A stretch of DNA of 10,149 bases from an uncultured Gemmatimonadales bacterium (GTDB lineage Bacteria > Gemmatimonadota > Gemmatimonadetes > Longimicrobiales > Gaopeijiaceae), in contig CALJLC010000043.1 of NCBI GenBank assembly GCA_937982605.1, positions 1 to 10,149 on the forward strand, written 5' to 3'. The number at the start of each line of letters is the position of its first letter. Within the stretch, counting starts at the first letter, position 1. This document shows positions 1 through 6,503 of the stretch, in pieces. The position numbers were made by a program, and so were the translations under genes. The notes beneath the pieces were generated by a model, which saw only the letters and a program-made list of their open reading frames with translations, was not told the DNA's origin and did no database searches.

Positions 1-50
1 GGCGACCACCGAGATCTACACTCTTTCCCTACACGACGCTCTTCCGATCT
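1..50 (+). other. Illumina TruSeq universal adapter (sequencing artefact)
   Basis: These bases match the Illumina P5 plus read-1 primer from its ninth base onward. They start at 'ggcgaccaccgagatctaca' and end at the ligation junction 'cttccgatct'. No index lies between the P5 part and the read-1 part, as in the older single-index universal adapter. The minus-strand translation across it gives the peptide 'IGRASCRERV', a familiar contaminant in protein databases. Genomic sequence therefore begins at 51. Confidence 0.98.
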
Positions 51-453
51 TGTCCCCGCGCGTGCCGGCGAACGTCGGCGGCGAGGAGAACTCTCCCGGC
101 CCGTCGCCGCGCTGGCCGAGCGTGCGCTCCCACGTCCCCGAGGCGTCGTAGACGCGCACGCCCGGCGTGGCGCCGTCCGAGACGAGGACGCGCCCGTCCG
201 CCGTCACGGCGAGGTCGACGATCCGCGAGAGCGTGTACGCGGGGTCTCCGTCCGGGACGCCGATCTCCAGATCCGCGTCGACCAGCGTGCGCCAGACGGG
301 GAGCTCGTTCCGATCGAGGGCGTAGGTGACGATGCGAACGCCGGCGCTGTCGACGACGGTGGCGGCCGGTGCCGTGGAGGGGGGACCGCACGCGAGGGGG
401 GCGAGGATGGCGGCACCGGCGATGCCCACGAGCCCGCGCCGGATCCTCCTCAC
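51..453 (-). CDS. 6-bladed beta-propeller lipoprotein, N-terminal part (cut by adapter)
   Basis: This is the start of an exported beta-propeller protein; 134 complete residues are genomic before the adapter junction. Residues 1-21 form a signal peptide: a basic n-region (RRIRR), a hydrophobic core, then 'LAPLAC'. Cys22 would be the lipidation site, although Pro at -3 makes the lipobox imperfect. 'VVDSAGVRIV' (33-42) is followed by propeller blades with 'LAVTADGRVLVSD' and 'GQRGDGPGEF', the signature of the 6-bladed (NHL-related) propellers common in Gemmatimonadota and Bacteroidota. The chosen start is a GTG whose GTGA overlaps the stop of the upstream VOC gene. No good Shine-Dalgarno precedes it, and a second GTG eight codons in has AGGAGG about 15 nt upstream, which is rather far. 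Ligand and function are unknown. Any annotation continuing to about position 16 includes adapter-encoded residues. Confidence 0.8.
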
Positions 454-950
454 CGGTCCGCGTCGCGCAGCAGGGCGGCGAGGTCGAGCGGGCGGGTGTA
501 CATCGCGAGCGCTCCGGCATCGTCCCGCGGCCACGCCTCACGCGGGCGGTCCCAGTACAGCTCCACGCCGTTGCCGTCCGGGTCCCGGAGGTAGAGCGCC
601 TCGCTCACGCCGTGATCCGCCGCCCCTTCGAGAGGCACGCCGGCGTCGCCGAGGCGGCGGAGGGCACGGGCGAGCGCCGCCCGCGTCGGGTAGAGGAACG
701 CCACGTGGTACAGCCCGGTCGTGCCGGGCGGCGGCGGCGCCCCGCCGGCCGATTCCCAGCTGTTGAGACCGATGTGATGGTGATAGCCGCCCGCCGAGAG
801 GAAGGCGGCGGAGGCGCCCATCCGCTGCGTGACCTCGAAGCCGAGCACCCCCGAGTAGAACGCGATGGCGCGCTCCACGTCGGCCACCTTGAGGTGCACG
901 TGCCCTACGACGGCGTCCTGCGGGATCGGGGGGAGGTCGTCGGGCTCCAT
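450..950 (-). CDS. VOC-family (glyoxalase / CatE-like) metalloprotein
   Basis: A cytoplasmic 166-residue protein of the vicinal oxygen chelate superfamily. Module 1 begins 'GHVHLKVADVERAIAFYSGV' (16-35). Module 2 begins 'GLYHVAFLYPTR' (79-90) and ends 'DPDGNGVELYWDRP' (123-136). The expected metal ligands are present: His17, His82 and Glu130. The 'YHHHIGLNSW' stretch (56-65) and 'ELYWDRP' are typical of the CatE / YfiE catechol-2,3-dioxygenase-like branch, but those proteins are usually about twice as long with two VOC repeats. This one has a single two-module unit plus a short tail. The substrate cannot be told: ring-cleavage dioxygenase, glyoxalase or another lyase are all possible. The ATG has AGGA 7 nt upstream and lies 9 nt after the stop of the GNAT gene; its own stop overlaps the propeller gene start. 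Confidence 0.88.
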   Translation of the reverse strand: MEPDDLPPIPQDAVVGHVHLKVADVERAIAFYSGVLGFEVTQRMGASAAFLSAGGYHHHIGLNSWESAGGAPPPPGTTGLYHVAFLYPTRAALARALRRLGDAGVPLEGAADHGVSEALYLRDPDGNGVELYWDRPREAWPRDDAGALAMYTRPLDLAALLRDADR

Positions 951-959
951 GCCGGCATC

Positions 960-1466
960 CTACGGCGAGAGCCGCTTGCGGAACCAGTGGTGCGCGTACG
1001 GCTCGTCGTTGAAGGCGTCCACCTCGGTGTAGCCGGCTCGGCGGTACATGCCGATCGCGGTCTCGAGCGCGCGATTCGTCTCCAGCTGGACCACCGAGCA
1101 CCCCAGCCGCCGGGCCGCCTCCTCCAGCTCGTCGAGCAGGCGACGGCCGAGGCCGCGCCCCCGCACCGAAGGATCGACCCACATCCGCTTGATGTAGCCG
1201 ACGTCGGCGACCTCCCGCTTCACCGCTCCGCACCCCACGGGCCGCCCCTCGAGGGTGGCCATCAGGAAGACGCCGCGGGGCGGCGCGAAAGCCCCTGAGT
1301 CGGGGACGAGGCTCCGGTCGAGCTGGAAGCCCCCGTCGAAGAGCTCGTCGAGGGTCTCGTAGTAGCGCGCGAGGCACCACTGCGCCTCGGCGCTCTCCGG
1401 GGCGGCCGGCGCGATCTCGATCCCCGGTGCCGGTCCGCCGGGATCTCCGGAGTCGTCCCCCGTCAT
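960..1466 (-). CDS. GNAT-family N-acetyltransferase
   Basis: A Gcn5-related acetyltransferase of 168 residues that should move an acetyl group from acetyl-CoA to an unidentified amine. The CoA pyrophosphate loop (motif A) is clear: 'MWVDPSVRGRGLGRRLL' (95-111), with R102-x-x-G105-x-G107. 'ETNRAL' and 'AIGMYRRAGYTEV' (about 137-149) form the usual C-terminal strand-helix of the fold. The ATG used here lies 4 nt after the dipeptidase stop. A GTG at 1487 would add seven residues (basic TRRRD), overlap the dipeptidase by 17 nt, and has a GGAG 7 nt upstream, so the start is unsettled. The first 15-20 residues are Gly/Pro/Asp-rich and probably disordered. The neighbours do not reveal a substrate. 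Confidence 0.88.
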   Translation of the reverse strand: MTGDDSGDPGGPAPGIEIAPAAPESAEAQWCLARYYETLDELFDGGFQLDRSLVPDSGAFAPPRGVFLMATLEGRPVGCGAVKREVADVGYIKRMWVDPSVRGRGLGRRLLDELEEAARRLGCSVVQLETNRALETAIGMYRRAGYTEVDAFNDEPYAHHWFRKRLSP

Positions 1467-1470
1467 CCCG

Positions 1471-2649
1471 TCACGGCGCCGCGTCACCCCACAGCTCCGA
1501 GAGCACCCGCACGAAGTTGCCCCCGAGCATGAGCCGGATCTCGTCGTCTCCGAAGCCGCGGCGGATCAATCCCTCGGTGAGATCGAAGACGCGCCTGGGG
1601 TGGTCGAGTCCGTCGACGTGGACAAGACCGTCGTCCGTGTACGAGATGTGATACCGCTCCACGTTCGGCTGGGACTCGGGACCGGGCGTGCCCGGCGGCA
1701 CCCGCGGTGAACCGAAGCCCTCGATGTCGAGATCGGATCCGATCCCGACGTGCTCGACTCCCACGGTCCGGGCCACGTGCTCGAAGTGATCGACGACGTC
1801 GTCGACCCCGATCGGGTCCGTGCTCTTGATCATGAACCGGATGAACGGAATCCCCATGACCCCGCCACCCCGGGCGAGCGCCCGGATCATCTCGTCGGTC
1901 TTGCAGCGCATGTAGCCCGGCAGCAGCGCGCGGCACGAGGCGTGGGTGAAGATCACGGGCCGGGTCGCGGCGTCGAGGGCGTCGAGCGTCGTGCGGTCCG
2001 CGCAGTGGGAGAGGTCGACGACCATCCCGACCTCCTGCATGCGCTCCATGATCTCGTGACCGAAGACCGTGAGGCCGCCGTCCCGATGCTCGAGGAAGCC
2101 CGCACCGATGCGGTTCTGGAAGTTGTAGGTGAGCTGCGCCACCCGCTGCCCGAGGCCGTGGAAGAGGTCCACGTCGTCCGCCCGTCGGAAGTGCTCGGCG
2201 TTCTGGGTGGTGATCATGATGCCCACCTTCGACGCACCGGCCGCCGCCCGCAGGTCGCGCGGGTCGTCGACGCGGGTGAACCAGTCACTGTGCGACGCGA
2301 TGAAGCCGTTCCACTCCGCGCAGAAGCGCAGCATCCCCTCGAACGAGCTCGCGCCGCGGCCGAGCGCGATCACGTCGACACCGGAGTCCCGGTAGACGCG
2401 GAAGTGCTCCTCCGTGAAGCTCTCCGGCTCCGTCAGCCATCGATCGGCGAGCGGCGTCCCGTCGTCCCGTCGGTCCGGGAAGCGGAACTGACAGAGCATG
2501 TCGACGACGGGAGACTCGGTCACCAGGCGGATCGCGCGGGCGGAGTATTCCTGCCCCGACGGTTGGGCCAGCGCGTAGCGCCCCCGCACGATCGCCGGGG
2601 CGCCGAGCGCGCCGGCGACGAGTGTACGGATGGCGGTTCGTCGTCTCAT
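1471..2649 (-). CDS. Tat-exported M19-type (membrane) dipeptidase homologue, divergent metal site
   Basis: A 392-residue protein of the M19 / renal dipeptidase family (amidohydrolase TIM barrel). The N-terminus (RRRTAIRT, then GALGAPAIVRG to about residue 29) looks like a Tat signal, implying a folded exported protein. Conserved family landmarks are 'QRVAQLTYN' (168-176), 'VVDLSH' with His215, 'FTHASCRAL' with His236, 'GIGSDLD' with Asp306, and 'LGGNFVRV' near the C-terminus. The canonical HxD pair that should follow the first strand is absent: the site reads 'VVDMLCQF' (48-55). The position of the bridging glutamate ('GVEGG' in mammalian enzyme) reads 'GIMITTQN'. This pattern fits a divergent bacterial branch with QN in that loop, whose activity is less certain. 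The ATG overlaps the upstream VOC stop (ATGA), with AGGAGG about 10 nt upstream. Confidence 0.87.
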   Translation of the reverse strand: MRRRTAIRTLVAGALGAPAIVRGRYALAQPSGQEYSARAIRLVTESPVVDMLCQFRFPDRRDDGTPLADRWLTEPESFTEEHFRVYRDSGVDVIALGRGASSFEGMLRFCAEWNGFIASHSDWFTRVDDPRDLRAAAGASKVGIMITTQNAEHFRRADDVDLFHGLGQRVAQLTYNFQNRIGAGFLEHRDGGLTVFGHEIMERMQEVGMVVDLSHCADRTTLDALDAATRPVIFTHASCRALLPGYMRCKTDEMIRALARGGGVMGIPFIRFMIKSTDPIGVDDVVDHFEHVARTVGVEHVGIGSDLDIEGFGSPRVPPGTPGPESQPNVERYHISYTDDGLVHVDGLDHPRRVFDLTEGLIRRGFGDDEIRLMLGGNFVRVLSELWGDAAP

Positions 2650-3221
2650 CGCGGGGCTTCCTCCTGCGGGGGTGGGCAGCGGTCGTCGCACGGCTCGAAG
2701 GCCTGGAGTCGGTTCCCCTCGGGATCCCTGAAGACGAAGGTGCGGGCCCCGACGGCGGCGTCGAAGACGACGGCCTCGTCGACGGACACGCCGCGTTCGG
2801 CCAGGGCCCGTCGAAACGACTCGATCTCCCGGACGTAGAGCCCGGCCTTGAAGAGGCCGTGGTGACGCGCGGGGGGCGCAGCGGCACGGGTCTCGTGGGT
2901 GAGCTCCACGACGAGCCCGCCCCCCGCCAGGATCCGGATCGCGTAGCGACCGTCGTCGGCGTCGATGCGGCGGACCTCCTCCAGCGCGAAGACCGAGGCA
3001 TACCACTCGGCCATCGAGTCGACGTCCCGGACCTGGATCGCCACGAAGGCGGGAGCCACCGACACCGGAGCGGCGGACACGGCGGAAGGGCGTGCCGGCG
3101 GAGCGGGCTCCTGCGCCGAGCACGAAGCACCCCCCAGGAGCGTCACCACGGCCGCGAGCGCGCACGAACGGATCCCCGCCCCGACGCCCCCGGCGGCGCT
3201 CAACCGACGGGCCTTCGGCAT
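2646..3221 (-). CDS. Exported VOC-fold protein lacking metal ligands
   Basis: A 191-residue secreted or membrane-anchored protein with a glyoxalase-like (VOC) domain. Residues 1-35 form a signal sequence: basic start, hydrophobic 'ALAAVVTLLGGASC'. Cys34 could be lipidated (GASC is an imperfect lipobox), or signal peptidase I could cut after 'CSA'. A Pro/Ala-rich linker (about 39-57) leads into the domain: 'FVAIQVRDVDSMAEWYASVF' (59-78), 'GLFKAGLYVREIE' (122-134) and 'FRDPEGNRLQAFEP' (164-177). The VOC metal positions are not His/Glu (Phe59, no His in the second strand, Gln173), so metal-dependent catalysis is unlikely and ligand binding is more plausible. The ATG overlaps the methyltransferase end by 22 nt and no clear Shine-Dalgarno is seen. 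The stop overlaps the dipeptidase start, suggesting coupled expression of two exported proteins. Confidence 0.8.
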   Translation of the reverse strand: MPKARRLSAAGGVGAGIRSCALAAVVTLLGGASCSAQEPAPPARPSAVSAAPVSVAPAFVAIQVRDVDSMAEWYASVFALEEVRRIDADDGRYAIRILAGGGLVVELTHETRAAAPPARHHGLFKAGLYVREIESFRRALAERGVSVDEAVVFDAAVGARTFVFRDPEGNRLQAFEPCDDRCPPPQEEAPR

Positions 3222-4024
3222 ACGCCGAGAAGGTGCGGGCTGAGGCCGCGGAGCGCCGGCTCCCGCTCGACCTCCCGGGCCGCGCGCAGGAGGTCCTCCC
3301 GCCGCCGTCCGTCCGCCCACCGGGCCTCGAAGTCACCGAGGAGGCAGGCGGGGCCTTCGAGGCCGAAGAAGCCTTCGACGCGAAAGCCCGCGGCCCGCAG
3401 CTCCGCTTCGAGCTCCTCGGGACGGTGGAAGTAGGCGGTGGTGAAGTATCCGGGCACCTCGGCCGGGTTGCGATGCGTGCCCGTGCGCAGGTCCTCCTCC
3501 ACGATCTCCGAGAACGACGGGTCGGCGAGCAGGTCCCGCGCCACTCCGTCGAAGAGCGACGCCCACCGGGTGATGCACGCGGCGAAGAGGACGCCCCCGG
3601 GGCGGAGCGCGCGGTGCGCCTCGGCGAGCGCCCGGGCGCGGTCGGCGGGGTCCACGAGGTGGTAGAGCGGCCCGAGCAGGAGGAGGAAGTCCGCGGAGGC
3701 GTCGGCGCACGGCAGGCTTCGGGCGTCGCCCACCTGTGCGGAGGCGAGCGGCACGTCGGATGCGGCGCTGCGCTCGCTCGCCAGAGCCACCAGTCGGGGC
3801 ACCGGGTCGAGGAGGTGGACCGTGTAGCCGCGGGCGCTCAACCAGAACGCGTACGCGCCCGCCGCTCCGCCGACGTCGAGCACCGTCGCCGGGGGATCGG
3901 GCGCGAACCGGAGCACGAGCTCCTTGGTGCGCGCCGCTTCGATCTGGGAGAGCCCCCGGGCCAGGCGCGTCTCCTCCGGGCGACGCTCGTAGTACGAGCG
4001 GATGGCGGGGTCGAGCCCGCTCAC
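3200..4024 (-). CDS. Class I SAM-dependent methyltransferase
   Basis: A cytoplasmic 274-residue methyltransferase of the Rossmann-like class I type (Methyltransf_11/25-like). Motif I is 'VLDVGGAAGAYAFWLS' (48-63), the acidic end of strand 2 is 'LLDP' (71-74), and the adenine-side motif is 'VGDARSLPCADASADF' (98-113). The post-motif 'LGPLYHLVDPADR' (117-129) and 'LRPGGVLFAA' (140-149) follow in the right order and spacing. The N-terminal 'YYERRPEETRL' and the C-terminal part (about 155-265) probably form the substrate cap. 'GPLYHL' is common among small-molecule methyltransferases, but the acceptor cannot be named. The start is a GTG overlapping the stop of the SDR gene (GTGA). Length is normal for the family. 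Confidence 0.9.
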   Translation of the reverse strand: MSGLDPAIRSYYERRPEETRLARGLSQIEAARTKELVLRFAPDPPATVLDVGGAAGAYAFWLSARGYTVHLLDPVPRLVALASERSAASDVPLASAQVGDARSLPCADASADFLLLLGPLYHLVDPADRARALAEAHRALRPGGVLFAACITRWASLFDGVARDLLADPSFSEIVEEDLRTGTHRNPAEVPGYFTTAYFHRPEELEAELRAAGFRVEGFFGLEGPACLLGDFEARWADGRRREDLLRAAREVEREPALRGLSPHLLGVCRRPVG

Positions 4025-4701
4025 GTGACCTCCGCCGCGGTTCCCAGCGCGTTGATGTCCCGCGTCTCGAGGATCGCCCGCGGATAGCCGGACGTCACGG
4101 CGGCGAGCATCGCGCGGCCGATCCGCACCGTCGTGGTCACGCCGCCCGGGAGCAGGCGGACCAGGAGCGGGGTGATCGGTCTGACGAGTCCGTAGGCGAC
4201 CCGGTATGCGGTCGTGCTCGACCGGACGCCCTCGAGCGGCTGCACGAAGCCCGGCCGGAAGACGTACGCCTCGATCGGGCGGGCGAGGACCTCGTTCTCG
4301 GCCTCTCCCTTGACCCGGGCCCACATCATCCGGCTCCGGCCCGAGCCGTCGCTCCCCTGACCGGAAACGAAGCAGACCTTGACGTCCGGGTTGGCCTCCA
4401 GGAGGGCGTCCAGGACGGCGACCGTGAGATCCACGGTGACGCGCCGGTAGGCATCCTCCGCCATGCCGGCCGACGAGACGCCCAGGCAGTAGAAGCAGGC
4501 GTCGACCGAGCCGAGTCTGGCTCCGTGCTCGGCACCGAGGCGGAAGAGATCCGGCACGACGACGTCTTCGAGCTTCTCTCCGGCGAGCCCCGACGGGCGT
4601 CGCCCCACGGACACCACCGACTCCACGCGAGGATCGCGCAGGCATTCGAGCGTGACTCCGCCACCGATCATCCCGCTCGCGCCGAAGACCGCCACGTTCA
4701 C
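4021..4701 (-). CDS. Atypical SDR / NAD(P)-binding Rossmann protein (epimerase-like)
   Basis: A 226-residue Rossmann protein resembling the short atypical SDRs of the HTATIP2 / NAD(P)H-binding type. The dinucleotide loop 'VFGASGMIGGGV' (5-16) has G7-x-x-G10-x-x-G13. 'SVGRR' (31-35) ends strand 2, with arginines that suggest NADP(H). 'CFYCLGVS' (69-76) and 'CFVSGQGSDGSGRS' (110-123) follow. In the active-site motif YxxxK the tyrosine is replaced: the sequence is 'MWARVKGEAE' with Trp127 and Lys131. 'YVFRPGFVQP' (146-155) matches the usual RPG element. The protein may therefore be a non-classical reductase or a sensor. The start is a GTG 15 nt after the DUF2306 stop, with only a weak ribosome site. 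It is probably cotranscribed with its neighbours. Confidence 0.87.
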   Translation of the reverse strand: MNVAVFGASGMIGGGVTLECLRDPRVESVVSVGRRPSGLAGEKLEDVVVPDLFRLGAEHGARLGSVDACFYCLGVSSAGMAEDAYRRVTVDLTVAVLDALLEANPDVKVCFVSGQGSDGSGRSRMMWARVKGEAENEVLARPIEAYVFRPGFVQPLEGVRSSTTAYRVAYGLVRPITPLLVRLLPGGVTTTVRIGRAMLAAVTSGYPRAILETRDINALGTAAEVT

Positions 4702-4716
4702 CGAGCGCTCACCGCC

Positions 4717-5328
4717 TCACGCCGTGGCGTCCACGGGCACGATCGAGCTCCGCACGAGGAGCCACTCCGCGACGACGAGGTTGGGGACCCAGCAGAGCCA
4801 CGAGATGGCCGGATACGCCTCCTCGAAGGGGATCCCGGCGACGGCGCTGATCGGCAGGTAGATCCTCAGGGTCACGGCGGCCAGGCAGAGCGAGTAGCTC
4901 CGGATCATCCACGCGCGGTGGCCGTCGTAGTCCCCGGCCCGCACCCGCGCGACGGCAACGAGCGCCGAGGTCACCCAGAGCACCGCGAGGATGCCGAAGC
5001 CGAAGTGGGCCGTCACGCCGCCGGTCGAGGAGGGGGCGAGGAGAAAGGCCGAGACCCCGCCGACCACGACCATCGCCACATAGGTCTTCCCGAGGGAACG
5101 ATGAACGACCGGGCGTCGGACGCGGAGGCGGGTGCTGAACTGGAGCGCCCCGACGGCGAGGGCCACCCCGCCAGCCGCCATGTGCCCGAAGGAGCGGAGG
5201 GCCTTGGCGGCGAAGAGCTCCTCCACGAAGCCCCCGCGGACGGTCGGCACCAGGGCGTTTCCCACGGCGTACGCCGCCACGAGCGCCGCGAGCAGCGTCA
5301 TCACCCCCCAGGACACCTTCCGCAGCAT
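4717..5328 (-). CDS. DUF2306-family integral membrane protein
   Basis: A 203-residue inner-membrane protein with about six predicted helices: 7-26, 48-63, 83-98, 109-128, 144-162 and 175-193. It carries the family's hallmark sequences 'HRSLGKTYV' (76-84) and 'HRAWMIRSYSLCLAAVTLR' (137-155), the histidine-arginine pairs seen across DUF2306. The biochemical function of this family is not established. The start chosen is the ATG with an excellent Shine-Dalgarno (GGAGG 7 nt upstream); an in-frame start 19 codons further up would add an unlikely hydrophilic leader. It begins the tightly packed run of minus-strand genes, with 72 bp separating it from the next gene upstream. Confidence 0.88.
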   Translation of the reverse strand: MLRKVSWGVMTLLAALVAAYAVGNALVPTVRGGFVEELFAAKALRSFGHMAAGGVALAVGALQFSTRLRVRRPVVHRSLGKTYVAMVVVGGVSAFLLAPSSTGGVTAHFGFGILAVLWVTSALVAVARVRAGDYDGHRAWMIRSYSLCLAAVTLRIYLPISAVAGIPFEEAYPAISWLCWVPNLVVAEWLLVRSSIVPVDATA

Positions 5329-5400
5329 GCCGCCCCCTCCGTCTGGATGGCCCGCGCGAAAGTGCGCCCGCGCACCCCGCGCCACAACTCCGGTCCGCCC

Positions 5401-5874
5401 CTACTCGAGCTCCGGGAACGGGAGGTAGCCGTGGTGGGCGGCCGCCCAGAGTGCGCCTCCATACCCCAGACCGAGCCCCACCCAGGCGGCGAGCGAGACG
5501 GGGATCGGCGTCGCACCCACGAGAGTGGAGAGCACGCGGACCCCGAGGCCGACGAGGACGCCGAGCACGGGGAAGGCGCGGTAGCCTGGCGGGACGAGGA
5601 GATCACCGGAGCGGGCACCGTCCGGACCGGGCCGCCGCCCGCGCAGGAGGCTCCAGACGCCCTTCACGACGACGACCACCACGCCGAGCCCCGTCCAGAA
5701 GACGACGCCCCCGGCGAAGACGGCCGCGAAGGCGAAGGGCGCCACCGCCTGGACGACCTGCGACTCGGGGGCGAGCGCGGCGCTGGCTGCCAGCGCGAGG
5801 AGAGGGCCCACCAGGAAGCCGCCCAGCACGACGACCATCTGCACGACACCCGACCGATCCGGAACGACTCTCAT
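5401..5874 (-). CDS. Small membrane protein, unknown family
   Basis: I do not recognise this 157-residue protein. It is very hydrophobic, with about four membrane segments: 10-33, 41-78 (a long stretch that may be two helices or one long one, ending in 'VVVVVVKGVW'), 101-121 and 124-146. A charged loop 'RGRRPGPDGARSGD' (78-91) separates the halves and positive-inside would put it in the cytoplasm. The C-terminus 'HHGYLPFPELE' is polar. The ATG at 5874 lacks a clear ribosome site; a second ATG twelve codons downstream, just before the first helix, is an alternative. It is divergent from the yqgE-like gene across 76 bp and lies 72 bp upstream of the DUF2306 gene, so it may share its transcript. 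Confidence 0.7.
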   Translation of the reverse strand: MRVVPDRSGVVQMVVVLGGFLVGPLLALAASAALAPESQVVQAVAPFAFAAVFAGGVVFWTGLGVVVVVVKGVWSLLRGRRPGPDGARSGDLLVPPGYRAFPVLGVLVGLGVRVLSTLVGATPIPVSLAAWVGLGLGYGGALWAAAHHGYLPFPELE

Positions 5875-5950
5875 CCACGGATTCTGGCCTGCCCGGAGGC
5901 TGCCGTCTAGCTTCGTCTCGACGGCTTCGACGCAACCGGATCGGGGGCGC

Positions 5951-6493
5951 ATGGACAGCCTGCAGGGCAAGCTGCTGATCTCGAGCGGTGGGCTGTACGA
6001 CCCGAACTTCCGGCACACGGTGGTGCTCGTCGGGCGTCACACCGCCGACGGCGCGCTCGGCGTCATCCTGAATCGTATGCAGGACGTGGCGGTCGCCGAC
6101 GCGATCCCCGACCTGGCCGGGCTCGTTCGGCCGGGAGAGCGGCTCTACCTGGGCGGACCGGTGCAGCCGGAGGGCGCCGTCCTCCTGGCCGACTTCGAGC
6201 AGCCGGAGCTGGCGGACCTCCTCGTCCTCGGGACGATCGGCTTCGTCACCGGAGAAGCGTCGCCCGAGCTGACCCGCGCCATCCGTCGCGCGCGCGTCTA
6301 CGTGGGCTATTCCGGGTGGGGTCCCGGACAGCTCGAGGCCGAGCTCGCGGCCGACAGCTGGATCGTCGAGGATGCGCGCGCCGAGGACATCTTCACCGAC
6401 GCTCCGGACCTGCTGTGGAGCCGTGTCCTGCATCGGAAGGGCCCGAAGTTCCAGCGGCTGTCCCGCATGCCGTACGACCCGTCGATGAACTGA
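5951..6493 (+). CDS. yqgE: YqgE/AlgH family protein (UPF0301)
   Basis: A cytoplasmic 180-residue protein of the YqgE/AlgH (DUF179) family, near the usual 185-190 residues. The family's conserved elements are all present and in order: 'GKLLISSGGLYDPNFRHTVV' (6-25), 'GALGVILNR' (34-42), 'LYLGGPV' (65-71), 'VYVGYSGWGPGQLEAEL' (117-133), 'SWIV' (136-139) and 'LLWSRVL' (154-160). AlgH was named from an alginate regulation locus in Pseudomonas, but its molecular role is not settled. The ATG has only a G-run a few bases upstream as a ribosome site. It is the only plus-strand gene in the first 8 kb and is transcribed divergently from the small membrane protein. Its 3' end converges on the outer-membrane-type lipoprotein with 10 bp between. 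Confidence 0.95.
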   Translation: MDSLQGKLLISSGGLYDPNFRHTVVLVGRHTADGALGVILNRMQDVAVADAIPDLAGLVRPGERLYLGGPVQPEGAVLLADFEQPELADLLVLGTIGFVTGEASPELTRAIRRARVYVGYSGWGPGQLEAELAADSWIVEDARAEDIFTDAPDLLWSRVLHRKGPKFQRLSRMPYDPSMN

Positions 6494-6503
6494 CGCGGCT
6501 CCC

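Noticed and set aside
369..1298. Long plus-strand open frame of about 309 codons
   Set aside because: It lies opposite the VOC and GNAT genes, is extremely rich in Arg/Glu/Gly/Val/His as expected from reverse reading of high-GC coding DNA, and shows no domain. The minus-strand proteins have clear family motifs.
2650..3336. N-terminal extension of the dipeptidase frame by about 229 codons
   Set aside because: The extension covers the exported VOC gene in another frame and is low complexity. The ATG at 2649 has a good ribosome site, an ATGA overlap and begins a Tat-like signal.
5341..5400. Possible sigma-70 promoter on the minus strand (TTGTGG, 17 nt, CACTTT) ahead of the DUF2306 gene
   Set aside because: The spacing is right but the -10 element matches poorly, and such matches are expected by chance. 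Promoter consensus in this phylum is not certain.
3736..5910. Plus-strand open frame of about 724 codons
   Set aside because: It is antisense to the methyltransferase, SDR, DUF2306 and membrane-protein genes. Its Arg/Asp/His/Glu-rich low-complexity composition is a typical shadow of GC-rich genes.
5902..5925. Inverted repeat GCCGTC/GACGGC between the yqgE-like gene and the divergent membrane protein gene
   Set aside because: Only six base pairs with a 12-nt loop, easily found by chance at this GC content, and not placed clearly against any promoter element.
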